Both the position numbers and the translations under genes were made by a program. DNA of 64,000 bases from UBA4479 sp963974935 (GTDB lineage Bacteria > Pseudomonadota > Alphaproteobacteria > Rhodospirillales > Casp-alpha2): positions 310,001 through 374,000 of the forward strand of contig CAXBEV010000001.1 of NCBI GenBank assembly GCA_963974935.1. The letters run 5' to 3'. This document shows positions 7,440-15,886 of the stretch, piece after piece (within the stretch, counting starts at the first letter, position 1; every line of letters begins with the position of its first letter). The notes under the pieces are model-generated. The model was not told the DNA's origin, searched no databases, and worked only from the letters and a program-made list of their open reading frames with translations.

Positions 7440-9128
7440 GTGATTTCTCGTCGCGAGTTCTTCCACCTTGCTGCCGCCTCTGCCGTGGTAACCGGCTCCA
7501 GCATGCCCTTCGGTCGCGCCATGGCGAGCCAGGCGATGACGCAGAAAGAACTGCTGTCATTTGATTCGTTGGGCCAAGTCACGCTGCTGCATTTTACCGA
7601 TATGCACGCGCAGCTGACCCCGATCTATTTTCGCGAGCCCTCGTTTAACTTGGGTGTCGGTGAGGTTAAGGGGCTGCCGCCGCATATCACCGGGCGCGAT
7701 TTTCTGAAAGAATTCAACATCGACGAGGGCACGCCTGAAGCGTATGCGCTGAGCAGCGAAGACTTCTCCGCGCTGGCACGTGAATACGGTCGCGTCGGTG
7801 GCGTAGATCGGATGGCAACGTTGGTCAAAGCGATTCGCGCTGAACGTCCGAACAACACGTTGTTTCTGGATGGTGGTGACACGTGGCAGGGCTCATACAC
7901 CGCGCTGAAGACCGGTGGCGAAGACATGGTTCGCGTGCAAAATGCGCTCGGTGTCGATGCTATGACCGCGCATTGGGAATTCACGTTCGGTGAAGAGCGC
8001 GTCAACGAACTGAAAGACACCCTTAATTTCCCATTCTTGGCCGGCAACGTGACCGACACCACATGGGAAGAAGACGTTTTTGATTCGACCGCATATTTTG
8101 AGCGGGGCGGTATCAAGATCGCCGTCATCGGCCAAGCATTCCCTTACACGCCCGTGGCCAACCCGCGTTATCTGATCCCGAACTGGTCGTTCGGTATCAA
8201 CGAGAAAAAAGTCCAAGCGCACGTCGATAAGGCACGGGCGAGCGGCGCCGGTCTGGTTGTGCTGTTGTCGCACAACGGCTTCGACGTCGACCGTAAGATG
8301 GCAAGCCGGGTGTCCGGGATCGACGTGATTTTAACCGGCCACACCCACGATGCGTTGCCGCGCACGGTGCAGGTCGGTAAGACCTTGTTGGTCGCATCCG
8401 GTAGCCACGGCAAATTCTTATCCCGTCTGGATCTGGACGTTGCGGGTGGCGAAGTGAAGGCGTTCCGCTACAAGCTGATGCCGATTTTCTCGGACGTGAT
8501 TGATCCGGACCCGGAAATGGCGGCGCTGGTACAAGATATCCGCGCGCCCTTCGCGTCAGAGATCGACAAAGTGTTGGGTACGACCGAGCAGGTTTTGTAT
8601 CGCCGCGGCAATTTCAACGGCACCTTCGATGATTTGATCTGCGAAGCGTTGATCAGCGAACGCGACGCCGAGATTGCGCTGTCGCCGGGCTTCCGTTGGG
8701 GTTCCAGCCTTTTGCCGGGCCAAGATATCACGGTTGATCACGTGTATCATCAAACCTCGATTACCTACCCGAACGTTTACCGCAACGAGATGACCGGCGA
8801 GTTCTTGAAGGTCATCTTGGAAGACGTCGCCGACAACTTGTTCAACAAAGACCCGTATTATCAACAGGGCGGCGACATGGTACGCGTCGGCGGCATGGCC
8901 TATACCATCGATATCAACAAAGATATCGGTAACCGAATTTCCAACATGACGTTGCTCAAAGACGGCTCGCCGATCGATGCCAATCGCTCGTACGTGGTTG
9001 CAGGGTGGGCGTCGGTCAACGAAGGCACCGAAGGACCGGCGGCGTATGATCTGGTATCGGATCATATTTCCAAACAAAAAACCATTAAGCTGCCGGAAAA
9101 CCAAACCGTGACTGTGCGCGGCGCTTAA
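7440..9128 (+). CDS. soxB: Thiosulfohydrolase SoxB
   Basis: A 562-residue, Tat-exported dimanganese enzyme (SRREFFHLAAASAVV). It hydrolyses the terminal sulfonate from SoxY-bound intermediates, releasing sulfate. Metallophosphoesterase motifs are in order: TDMHAQL (Asp54, His56), GGDTWQG (Asp147), HNGFDVD and GHTHDALP. The C-terminal 5'-nucleotidase-like domain is complete. Translation starts at GTG 7440 with AAGGAA upstream. Length is normal for SoxB. Confidence 0.96.
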   Translation: MISRREFFHLAAASAVVTGSSMPFGRAMASQAMTQKELLSFDSLGQVTLLHFTDMHAQLTPIYFREPSFNLGVGEVKGLPPHITGRDFLKEFNIDEGTPEAYALSSEDFSALAREYGRVGGVDRMATLVKAIRAERPNNTLFLDGGDTWQGSYTALKTGGEDMVRVQNALGVDAMTAHWEFTFGEERVNELKDTLNFPFLAGNVTDTTWEEDVFDSTAYFERGGIKIAVIGQAFPYTPVANPRYLIPNWSFGINEKKVQAHVDKARASGAGLVVLLSHNGFDVDRKMASRVSGIDVILTGHTHDALPRTVQVGKTLLVASGSHGKFLSRLDLDVAGGEVKAFRYKLMPIFSDVIDPDPEMAALVQDIRAPFASEIDKVLGTTEQVLYRRGNFNGTFDDLICEALISERDAEIALSPGFRWGSSLLPGQDITVDHVYHQTSITYPNVYRNEMTGEFLKVILEDVADNLFNKDPYYQQGGDMVRVGGMAYTIDINKDIGNRISNMTLLKDGSPIDANRSYVVAGWASVNEGTEGPAAYDLVSDHISKQKTIKLPENQTVTVRGA

Positions 9129-9159
9129 GCGCGTGCGTTGATGTGAGGATATAGCCCGC

Positions 9160-9903
9160 ATGGCCGGATTTGACGTCGGACTTTGGGGCGCGTTGATCGC
9201 CGGCCTGCTGAGTTTTATGTCGCCCTGCGTGCTGCCGTTGGTACCGCCGTATCTGTGCTTTATTGGTGGCGTCAGTCTCTCTGAAATGACGGATAAAGCC
9301 GGGCCGCCGCCAGGCGCAAACCGGCGTGTGTTTACCTCTGCCTTGGCTTTTGTTTTGGGTTTCACGTCGGTGTTCGTGCTGTTCGGCGCGACCGCATCGG
9401 TTTTGGGTCAATTGCTGGCAGACAACATGCTCTGGATCGGCCGTGTCGCCGGTGTCTTGATCATCATCATGGGCGTGCACTTCTTAGGGATCGTCAAAAT
9501 CCCGTTGTTGTATCGCGAAGCCCGGTTCCAGGGACCGGCCAAGCCGGTCGGGTTATTCGGTGCTTTCCTGATGGGCTTGGCGTTTGCGTTCGGCTGGACA
9601 CCTTGCGTCGGCCCGGTGTTGGCCGCGATCCTCATGGTCGCCAGCAGCGAAGAATCGGTAATGCGTGGCACTTTGTTACTGGCAACCTATGCCGCCGGTA
9701 TCGGCTTACCATTCCTGATCGCCGCCGTGGCCATCGGCCCGTTCTTGCGGATGATGCCCGGCATTCGCAAATACATGGGTGCGATTGAAAAGGGGATCGG
9801 CGTTCTGCTGATCATCACAGGGGTATTGTTCTTGACCGGCAGCGTTGCAGATATTGCGTACTGGCTGCTGGAAACGTTCCCGTCGTTGGGGAAAGTCGGC
9901 TAG
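9160..9903 (+). CDS. soxV: CcdA/DsbD-type electron carrier SoxV
   Basis: A 247-residue polytopic membrane protein of the CcdA family with about six hydrophobic segments. Its redox Cys pair is in the first and fourth segments (SFMSPCVLPLVPPY and GWTPCVGPVL). SoxV moves reductant from cytoplasmic thioredoxin across the membrane to the periplasmic thioredoxin SoxW. It is 31 bases after soxB and its stop overlaps the end of the opposite-strand gene by 4 bases. A general CcdA for cytochrome maturation is the alternative, but the context argues for SoxV. Confidence 0.85.
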   Translation: MAGFDVGLWGALIAGLLSFMSPCVLPLVPPYLCFIGGVSLSEMTDKAGPPPGANRRVFTSALAFVLGFTSVFVLFGATASVLGQLLADNMLWIGRVAGVLIIIMGVHFLGIVKIPLLYREARFQGPAKPVGLFGAFLMGLAFAFGWTPCVGPVLAAILMVASSEESVMRGTLLLATYAAGIGLPFLIAAVAIGPFLRMMPGIRKYMGAIEKGIGVLLIITGVLFLTGSVADIAYWLLETFPSLGKVG

Positions 9904-10631
9904 CCGCCAAAGCGGAAGAACAATATCCGATCAAACGACCGCAACTCGCGAAGCACATTGACGACGGCCTGACTGTCGCGCGCGTCTAGGGCCGGCAGCA
10001 ACGACGCCACCGAGTCTTCTGCGCCGTCAAACAATCGCACAAACTCAATATCGTTTTGAATGCCGGCGGGGGCCATGGCGCGACAGGTCGGCACCAACTT
10101 TTGATATGCTAGGGTGTCGGTTGCGATGGCGGCCCGGACCTCTGCATTGCCAAGCTCCGGCGCGGGCCGACGAAACACGTACAGCCGATCCATCACCGTA
10201 TTCATATCCGTAATGCAGTCCGCATAAACCCGTACACCGTTGCGCTGCCGAAGCTCATATAGCATACGGCGGACCGGTAAGAGCAGCGCTTGTGCTGCTT
10301 TCATATCGCCGTCGGTCGCGCTGTCTAACCCGTTGTTCAGCGCTTTGCCGACCTTGGATAATGTCGGCGCGAACGTACCATCTTTTGCGAATTCGGTAGG
10401 TGGGGCAGATTTATATGTGCTCTCCAAGGATTGCCAACTGTCCACCGCAGCGCCGAGTTCCAGCGAGGCCAGTCCAGGATTGCCGGTGCGAAGGTAGTTC
10501 ATCGCCGCGCGGTATCCGCTGTACGCTTCAGATACCTTGGCGTTAAAGTCTGAAAGGGAGTCGGCGGCCAGCGGCATCGCCGGCAAAGCCATCAAACAGA
10601 CAATCGCGAGGACTTTGGATGTTTGGGACAC
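9900..10631 (-). CDS. Uncharacterised periplasmic helical protein inside the sox cluster
   Basis: A protein of about 243 residues with a signal peptide (SQTSKVLAIVCLMALPAMPLA, cut near residue 23). The mature protein is Ala/Leu/Arg-rich and apparently all helical, with two Cys residues (ADCITDMN and VPTCRAMAP) that could form a disulfide. I do not recognise the family; helical-bundle periplasmic proteins are a loose resemblance only. I chose GTG 10631 because AGAGGAA lies at good spacing; a longer start at 10658 lacks such a site. It is divergent from soxW and shares the operator-like palindrome at 10686-10705, so it may be co-regulated with sox genes. Confidence 0.65.
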   Translation of the reverse strand: MSQTSKVLAIVCLMALPAMPLAADSLSDFNAKVSEAYSGYRAAMNYLRTGNPGLASLELGAAVDSWQSLESTYKSAPPTEFAKDGTFAPTLSKVGKALNNGLDSATDGDMKAAQALLLPVRRMLYELRQRNGVRVYADCITDMNTVMDRLYVFRRPAPELGNAEVRAAIATDTLAYQKLVPTCRAMAPAGIQNDIEFVRLFDGAEDSVASLLPALDARDSQAVVNVLRELRSFDRILFFRFGG

Positions 10632-10685
10632 AAGATCGTTCCTCTGGTGAATGGTCATTGCCGGGCGCGGGTGTGCCCTGATAAT

Positions 10686-10705
10686 ATATTCATATTATAG
10701 AATAC
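10686..10705. promoter_or_regulatory. SqrR/BigR-type operator between soxW and the divergent unknown gene
   Basis: The sequence ATATTC (10686-10691), eight bases, then GAATAC (10700-10705) fits the ATTC-N8-GAAT pattern reported for SqrR-type persulfide-sensing repressors. It lies 22 bases before the soxW start, where it would block a core promoter. Confidence 0.6.
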
Positions 10706-10727
10706 GAAACAGGGCTCGGAGACAACG

Positions 10728-11318
10728 ATGATCACACGTCGCCGCTTTCATCAAGCCGCCCTTGCAAGCGCACTCGCGGGTATAGCCAGTGGCGCCATGT
10801 GGCCGGACACCGCTGCTGCGGAGGCGTTGACCTATACCGATGATGGGTTGATCTATCAGCCGTGGTTCTTGGACTCGTTTTTGATCATGAACGAGGATTT
10901 GGCCGACGCCCACAGCAACGGCAAACGCTTTGTCGTGTTTTGGGAACTCAAGGGTTGCCCATACTGCAAAGAAACGCACCGCGTTAACTTGGCACAGCCG
11001 CTGATTTTGGATTACGTCAAAAGCAACTTCAGTGTCTTGCAGTTGAATGTCATAGGGTCCCGTATCGTTACCGATTTTGACGGCGAAGAGTTGTCTGAGC
11101 GCGCGTTGGCGCAAAAATGGCAGGTAAAATTTACGCCGACCATTCAGTTCTTCACCGATGATGTTGATGCCGCCAAAGGTCGCACTGGCAAGCAAAACGA
11201 AGTCGCGCGCATTCCAGGTTATTTTAAGCCCGAGCATTTTATCGCGATGTTCAAATTCGTCCGCGAAGAAGCCTATAAAACACAGAAATTCCACGAGTAC
11301 GTCCGCCAGCAGTCGTAA
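10728..11318 (+). CDS. soxW: Periplasmic thioredoxin SoxW
   Basis: A 196-residue thioredoxin-fold protein with a Tat-like signal (ITRRRFHQAALASALAGIASG) and active-site CPYC at residues 77-80 in FWELKGCPYC. The cis-Pro is in KFTPTIQFF. SoxW receives electrons from SoxV and reduces Sox components. It begins a second transcription unit, starting just after the operator-like palindrome. About 110 bases separate it from soxC, again with a palindrome. Confidence 0.88.
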   Translation: MITRRRFHQAALASALAGIASGAMWPDTAAAEALTYTDDGLIYQPWFLDSFLIMNEDLADAHSNGKRFVVFWELKGCPYCKETHRVNLAQPLILDYVKSNFSVLQLNVIGSRIVTDFDGEELSERALAQKWQVKFTPTIQFFTDDVDAAKGRTGKQNEVARIPGYFKPEHFIAMFKFVREEAYKTQKFHEYVRQQS

Positions 11319-11346
11319 AGATGGCGTTTATGGATCAGGGCTGGAC

Positions 11347-11387
11347 AACATATTCGCTTTTTATATAATGAAATTTGTGAATATGTT
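11347..11387. promoter_or_regulatory. Candidate operator in front of soxCD (ATATTC-N23-GAATAT)
   Basis: A perfect 9-bp inverted repeat, AACATATTC (11347-11355) and GAATATGTT (11379-11387), lies between soxW and soxC. The gap between ATTC and GAAT is 23 bases, exactly as in the palindrome before soxX, and a central palindromic TTATATAA (11361-11368) is present. It suggests a separate regulated promoter for soxCD. Confidence 0.55.
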
Positions 11388-11431
11388 ATAAAAAACGACT
11401 GGTCATCATGACCTTTGGGAGGGCCGCGCGG

Positions 11432-12727
11432 ATGCGCAATCAAAAATCAAATTCGAATGTCACCACTTCTGCAAATAAGGGCCTGAACCGTCGCAATTTT
11501 CTGCGCGCAGGCCTTGCCGGATCAACGGCGCTCGCAGCGGGGGGACTCGCAGGTGCCAGTGCGGCAAAGGCCGCCGGTCTTGATATCCCGGTCTGGAGCC
11601 AACATTTGGGCATCGACGTTGATGCAGCGCCTTACGGCAAGCCGTCGCCGTTTGAAAGCGGCGTTATTCGTCGCAGCGTCGATTGGCTGACGGCGACCCG
11701 GGAATCCTCGATTAACTTTACGCCGTTGTATGCGCTGGACGGATTCGTGACGCCGAACGGTGTGTGTTTTGAGCGTCATCACGGCGGCGCTGCCGAGGTC
11801 GATCCCGCCCAACATCATCTGATGATCAACGGCATGGTCGACCGGCCTTTGTTGTTTTCCGTCGAAGACCTTTTGCGTCTGCCCCGGGTATCGCGGTTCT
11901 TTTTCTTAGAATGCGCGGCCAACGGCGGCATGGAATGGCGTAACGCGCAGCTTAACGGCGTGCAGTACACGCACGGCATGGTGCATTGCGTGCAATACAC
12001 CGGTGTGCCGTTGAAGTTGTTGCTTGAAGAGGCCGGGGTTAAGCCGAAGGCTGATTGGATCATGGTCGAGGGCGGCGATAGCGCTGGCATGAACCGTTCG
12101 ATCCCGATGGCCAAGGCATTGGATGACTGCATCGTTGCATTGTTCATGAACGGCGAACGTTTGCGGGTCGAGCAAGGCTACCCGGTGCGCCTTGTGGTGC
12201 CGGGCTTTGAAGGCAACATGTGGGTCAAATGGCTGCGCCGAATCGAAGTCGGTGACGGTGCATGGCAGGCCCGCGAAGAAACCTCGAAATACACCGATCT
12301 GATGCCCGATGGGCGTGCACGCCGGTTTACTTGGGAAATGGATTGTAAGTCTGTAATCACCAACCCGTGCCCGGAAAACCCAATCCCGGGTAAGGGTGCC
12401 AATGTGCTCACCGGCCTCGCATGGTCGGGGCGCGGCACGGTGACCCGTGTTGATGTGTCGATGGACGGGGGCCGTAATTGGCACGAGGCCCGGCTCGAAG
12501 GGCCGGTAATGCCTAAGTGCCTGACTCGATTCTATCTGGACGGCTGGGAATGGGACGGCAGCGAGGTGTATCTGCAAAGCCGTGCCATTGATGATACCGG
12601 CTACGTACAACCGCAAATGGCGGCGCTGCAGAAAGTCCGTGGAATCAATTCCATCTATCACAACAACGCCATCCAAACTTGGCATGTGCTAAAGACTGGC
12701 GAGGTGGATAATGTTCGTCTTGGTTAA
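11432..12727 (+). CDS. soxC: Sulfane dehydrogenase molybdoprotein subunit SoxC
   Basis: A 431-residue sulfite-oxidase-family protein with a Tat signal (NRRNFLRAGLAGSTALAAGG). The molybdopterin-binding core contains the Mo-ligating Cys in FFLECAANGG, followed by the C-terminal dimerisation domain (MDGGRNWHEARL). Together with SoxD it oxidises the sulfane sulfur left on SoxY, so the organism can complete oxidation to sulfate without storing sulfur. ATG 11432 has GGGAGG upstream. soxD overlaps its 3' end by 17 bases. Confidence 0.95.
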   Translation: MRNQKSNSNVTTSANKGLNRRNFLRAGLAGSTALAAGGLAGASAAKAAGLDIPVWSQHLGIDVDAAPYGKPSPFESGVIRRSVDWLTATRESSINFTPLYALDGFVTPNGVCFERHHGGAAEVDPAQHHLMINGMVDRPLLFSVEDLLRLPRVSRFFFLECAANGGMEWRNAQLNGVQYTHGMVHCVQYTGVPLKLLLEEAGVKPKADWIMVEGGDSAGMNRSIPMAKALDDCIVALFMNGERLRVEQGYPVRLVVPGFEGNMWVKWLRRIEVGDGAWQAREETSKYTDLMPDGRARRFTWEMDCKSVITNPCPENPIPGKGANVLTGLAWSGRGTVTRVDVSMDGGRNWHEARLEGPVMPKCLTRFYLDGWEWDGSEVYLQSRAIDDTGYVQPQMAALQKVRGINSIYHNNAIQTWHVLKTGEVDNVRLG

Positions 12728-13775
12728 GCGCATCGCAATTATGCGTATCGTATTGGCGGCGCTGGCCGTCTTCGTTACCGTTGGCTCGGTCACGGCGGCT
12801 GAGCGACAGTATCCGGGCGTTGGGCGTGACGCGACGCCGGCGGAAATCCAAAGCTGGGACATTGATGTCCGACCGGACGGTAAGGGCGCACCCCCGGGCC
12901 ACGGCACGCCCTCTGACGGAGAGCGCGTGTATTTGGTCAAATGCGCATCCTGCCATGGTGAGTTTGGCGAGGGTGGTGGTCGTTATCCGGTTTTGATCGG
13001 CGGCTTCGGCACGCTGAAGCATCAACGCCCTGAAAAAACCATCGGCAGCTATTGGCCGTATGCGTCCACAGTTTTTGATTATATCAAGCGCGCGATGCCA
13101 TTTGGTAATGCGCAAAGCCTCAGCAATGACGAAGTCTATGCATTGACCGCGTTCTTGTTGTTCATGAACGATATCATCACCGAAGACACGTCGATCTCAG
13201 CGGCCAACATCGGCACCATTGAAATGCCGAACAAGATCAACTTCTTCGACGACCCGCGCCCGGATGCGCAGCCGAAAGGTGACCCGTGCATGAAAGACTG
13301 CGGCGGCCCGATCAAGGTGACCGGCAGTGCTCGCAAGCTTGACGTGACGCCGGAGACCGGGGGCGACGCGGTGGAGGAAGGCGCAGCGGCATCTTCTGCA
13401 CCCGTCGAAACCCAAGTCGCAGCGGCATCTAGCGGGGATGCGCAGGCCGGTCGCTCGGTCTTTAATAAGTGCAAAGCCTGTCATTTGGTGGACAGCGCCA
13501 AGAACCGTGTTGGCCCCGGCCTCAAAGATCTTTTCGGTCGTGCGGCAGGAACACACGACGGCTTCAAATACTCTAAAGATATGATGGCCGCAGGGGACAA
13601 AGGCTTGGTGTGGACGGATGAGACCGTCGCCGCGTTTGTCGCCGATCCGAAGGGATATCTTGGCGAACAACTCGGGAAAAGCCGGGCCAACACGCGGATG
13701 GCTTTTGCGGGCGTGCGCAGTGAAAAAGATGTCTTGGATTTGATTGCGTATTTGAAAGAAGCTACTCAACCCTGA
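12711..13775 (+). CDS. soxD: Diheme cytochrome SoxD of sulfane dehydrogenase
   Basis: A 354-residue periplasmic cytochrome with a signal peptide and two heme c sites, CASCH (about residue 82) and CKACH (about residue 256). An Ala/Val-rich linker separates the two cytochrome domains. It takes electrons from SoxC. ATG 12711 has GAGGTGG upstream and overlaps soxC by 17 bases; an internal ATG at 12741 would also give a signal peptide but lacks a clear ribosome binding site. Its stop faces the end of the regulator gene 23 bases away. Confidence 0.94.
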   Translation: MFVLVKRIAIMRIVLAALAVFVTVGSVTAAERQYPGVGRDATPAEIQSWDIDVRPDGKGAPPGHGTPSDGERVYLVKCASCHGEFGEGGGRYPVLIGGFGTLKHQRPEKTIGSYWPYASTVFDYIKRAMPFGNAQSLSNDEVYALTAFLLFMNDIITEDTSISAANIGTIEMPNKINFFDDPRPDAQPKGDPCMKDCGGPIKVTGSARKLDVTPETGGDAVEEGAAASSAPVETQVAAASSGDAQAGRSVFNKCKACHLVDSAKNRVGPGLKDLFGRAAGTHDGFKYSKDMMAAGDKGLVWTDETVAAFVADPKGYLGEQLGKSRANTRMAFAGVRSEKDVLDLIAYLKEATQP

Positions 13776-13798
13776 GCAACCTGAAGATGGCGGTAGCG

Positions 13799-14149
13799 TC
13801 AGGCCGCGTCGGTCTTGCGTGCCGCCATCATTTTTTCCCGCGCCGCTTTAGCCTCTGTTGAGCAGAACAGATTGTACATAAATTCCAACATTTTACCGAC
13901 GTCCTCGCTGGCGATCGAGTAATAGATGGTCTTGCCTTCACGCCGTGTGGCGACCAGGCCGTCGCTGCGCAGACGTGCGAGTTGCTGCGACAGCGTAGGT
14001 TGCCGCAGGCCGAGCATAATTTCTAGGTCAGAGACCGAGACTTCCCCCTCGCTCAGATGACATAAGATCAACAGGCGGTTTTCATTCGCCATCGACTTCA
14101 AAAAATCAGCCGCTTGCGATGCCCCGTCGAGCATTGCCTTTTCAACCAT
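13799..14149 (-). CDS. ArsR-family persulfide-sensing repressor (SoxR/SqrR/BigR type)
   Basis: A 116-residue winged-helix repressor starting at ATG 14149 (AGAGG upstream). The recognition helix reads LRQPTLSQQLARLR and the wing VATRREGKTIYY. Cys30 (LLILCHL) and Cys96 (YNLFCST) are 66 residues apart, the same separation as Cys41 and Cys107 of SqrR. In that protein the pair forms a polysulfide bridge and lets the repressor leave DNA. It is therefore the likely regulator of the ATATTC/GAATAT sites across the sox locus and, by a similar site upstream, of itself. In-frame upstream ATGs up to 14236 would add an atypical extension. Confidence 0.9.
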   Translation of the reverse strand: MVEKAMLDGASQAADFLKSMANENRLLILCHLSEGEVSVSDLEIMLGLRQPTLSQQLARLRSDGLVATRREGKTIYYSIASEDVGKMLEFMYNLFCSTEAKAAREKMMAARKTDAA

Positions 14150-14228
14150 GTTGAGCCTCTGTTCAATCTCAATCCGCTTACATGCGAACAGACGGATCAT
14201 AGCGAATACGCGTTTAATTGGCCAATTT

Positions 14229-14248
14229 ATATTCAAAGCCCTGTATAT
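14229..14248. promoter_or_regulatory. Possible autoregulatory operator of the ArsR-type regulator
   Basis: ATATTC (14229-14234), eight bases, then GTATAT (14243-14248): the arms match at five of six positions and have the N8 gap of SqrR-type operators. It lies 80 bases upstream of the regulator's start. It is weaker than the other sites. Confidence 0.35.
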
Positions 14249-14272
14249 GATGGTGAAATCGTGCGTATCTGT

Positions 14273-14920
14273 TTAAGCGTGCGTCGGGCGAGGCAACGCG
14301 CAGAGAATACCGCCGATAAACGCAATCGCAGCCACGGTGAAATCCGGCCACAAGCCAAGCGTCCACGCCCAAAGACCGTCCCAAATGCCCCACAAAAGTG
14401 GCAGGGCGACCGCCCACAGTGGTGGGCGGCGGCGCAAAAACGCAAATCCGCCAAAGTTTACTAACATCATTGAAAGCGGCGTTGTGCCAGCCGTTTGCAT
14501 TGTAGATAACGGCCATCCGACGGCGTTTGCGAACATCGGGTGCAAGGCCATCGCTGCCAGCAAAAGCATGCCCCCCAGCATGGAAAATCTATCGAGGCCA
14601 AGGGATACGTTGGCTGTCTTTGCCAACCCCGCCCAAAGCAAGATCACTCCACCTTGCGCGATGAATATCGAACCAAACGCCACAGCGGCCCAGTTCAACT
14701 GCGCATAGTGTTCAATATGAAAGCCGTAACCGACCCAGATCCAAAACCCAGCAATTATTGTCAAAACGATCCTGGCATTCACTCGGCCGCCGCGCCGTGC
14801 GCAGGCAATGATGCCCCAAATCATGGCAAAACCCGCAAGATGTCCTGGCCAGACCCCTTCGTTGTAGCGCGCGATCATGTCGATATAGACGTCTGGCGTG
14901 AACGGGATCAGGCGGTCCAT
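14273..14920 (-). CDS. DUF6064-family membrane protein
   Basis: A 215-residue integral membrane protein with about seven hydrophobic segments. The N-terminal pattern IPFTPDVYIDMIARYNEGVWPGH matches the DUF6064 family in my recollection (FTP...YN..VWP); the function is unknown. It starts 3 bases after the stop of the aldo/keto reductase gene and is probably cotranscribed with it. About 120 bases separate its end from the sox regulator. Nothing in it points specifically to sulfur or urea metabolism. Confidence 0.7.
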   Translation of the reverse strand: MDRLIPFTPDVYIDMIARYNEGVWPGHLAGFAMIWGIIACARRGGRVNARIVLTIIAGFWIWVGYGFHIEHYAQLNWAAVAFGSIFIAQGGVILLWAGLAKTANVSLGLDRFSMLGGMLLLAAMALHPMFANAVGWPLSTMQTAGTTPLSMMLVNFGGFAFLRRRPPLWAVALPLLWGIWDGLWAWTLGLWPDFTVAAIAFIGGILCALPRPTHA

Positions 14921-14923
14921 AAC

Positions 14924-15853
14924 CTACAAGCTTGCGACGTGATCGGCGATGCGCGCGCGCTGCTTTGCGTCCGGTAGCGGTCCCGACAGTGCGCCCATGT
15001 TTTCCGTCATATGCGCGACTTTCGACGTCGCCGGGATCGCGCAGGTGATCGCGGGGTGCGAGATAATGAACTTCAGCAACACCTGCGACCAATTTTCCGC
15101 CCCGAAGTCAGCGGCCCAACGCGGCAACGGGTGACGCTGCATGTGGTCGATCAAGGCGCCCCGTTGAAATGGCCGATTGGCGATCACGGCGACGCCATGG
15201 TCGGCGGCTATGGGCAGCAAATGTTGCTCGGCTTCGCGGTCTGCAGCGTTATAGGTCAGCTGGATAAAATCGACATCAGGTTCGCGCATCACCTTGGCCA
15301 TCTCGTCATGGCGCATACCGTGAGATGTGGTGATTCCGATATAGCGGATCCTGCCTTCGGCTTTGCGTTGGCGCAGTGTTTCAAGGTGGCCTTCCCAGTT
15401 GACCAAGTTATGCACCTGATACAAATCGAACGTTTTCAGCCCCCAAAGCTTTTCGGAAGACGCCATTTGCGATTCGCCGTGCCATGTCGACGGTGTCCAC
15501 ACTTTGGTTGCCGAAAACAGTCCCTCGGTTTTTTGTAGTTTGTTCAGGGCATAACCGATCACCTCTTCCGCCGATCCGTACATCGGTGACGAGTCGACCA
15601 TGCCGCCGCCCAAAGTGAAAAATTGCTTTAGCACATCGGCACAGTTATCGCGCAGCGCGCGGTCATCGCCGACATTAAATGTTATCCAAGTCCCCATGCC
15701 GATGGCGGGAATGCGCTCACCGGATTTTGGAATCGAGTGGGCTCTGATGCCGGAAACAGTGGCGCCGACCGGTCCTGCCAATGTCATCGCAGCGCCGGCG
15801 GCGGATAAGCTCAAGAATGTGCGGCGGTTTATCATCCAATGCATGCTCTTCAC
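14924..15853 (-). CDS. Tat-exported aldo/keto reductase
   Basis: A protein of about 309 residues with a Tat signal (NRRTFLSLSAAGAAMTLAGPVGA) ahead of an aldo/keto reductase barrel. The catalytic tetrad elements are recognisable: Asp/Tyr in MVDSSPMYGSAEEVIG, Lys in FSATKVW, His in LYQVHNLVNW. Periplasmic AKRs are uncommon, and NADPH would not be available there, so it is presumably exported folded with cofactor. GTG 15853, ATG 15844 and ATG 15835 are all possible starts. It follows ureG by 33 bases in the same direction, so it may be the tail of the urease operon. Confidence 0.82.
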   Translation of the reverse strand: MKSMHWMINRRTFLSLSAAGAAMTLAGPVGATVSGIRAHSIPKSGERIPAIGMGTWITFNVGDDRALRDNCADVLKQFFTLGGGMVDSSPMYGSAEEVIGYALNKLQKTEGLFSATKVWTPSTWHGESQMASSEKLWGLKTFDLYQVHNLVNWEGHLETLRQRKAEGRIRYIGITTSHGMRHDEMAKVMREPDVDFIQLTYNAADREAEQHLLPIAADHGVAVIANRPFQRGALIDHMQRHPLPRWAADFGAENWSQVLLKFIISHPAITCAIPATSKVAHMTENMGALSGPLPDAKQRARIADHVASL

Positions 15854-15886
15854 ATAGGTAAGCCGCCCGTGGATGTCGAGCCTTTG

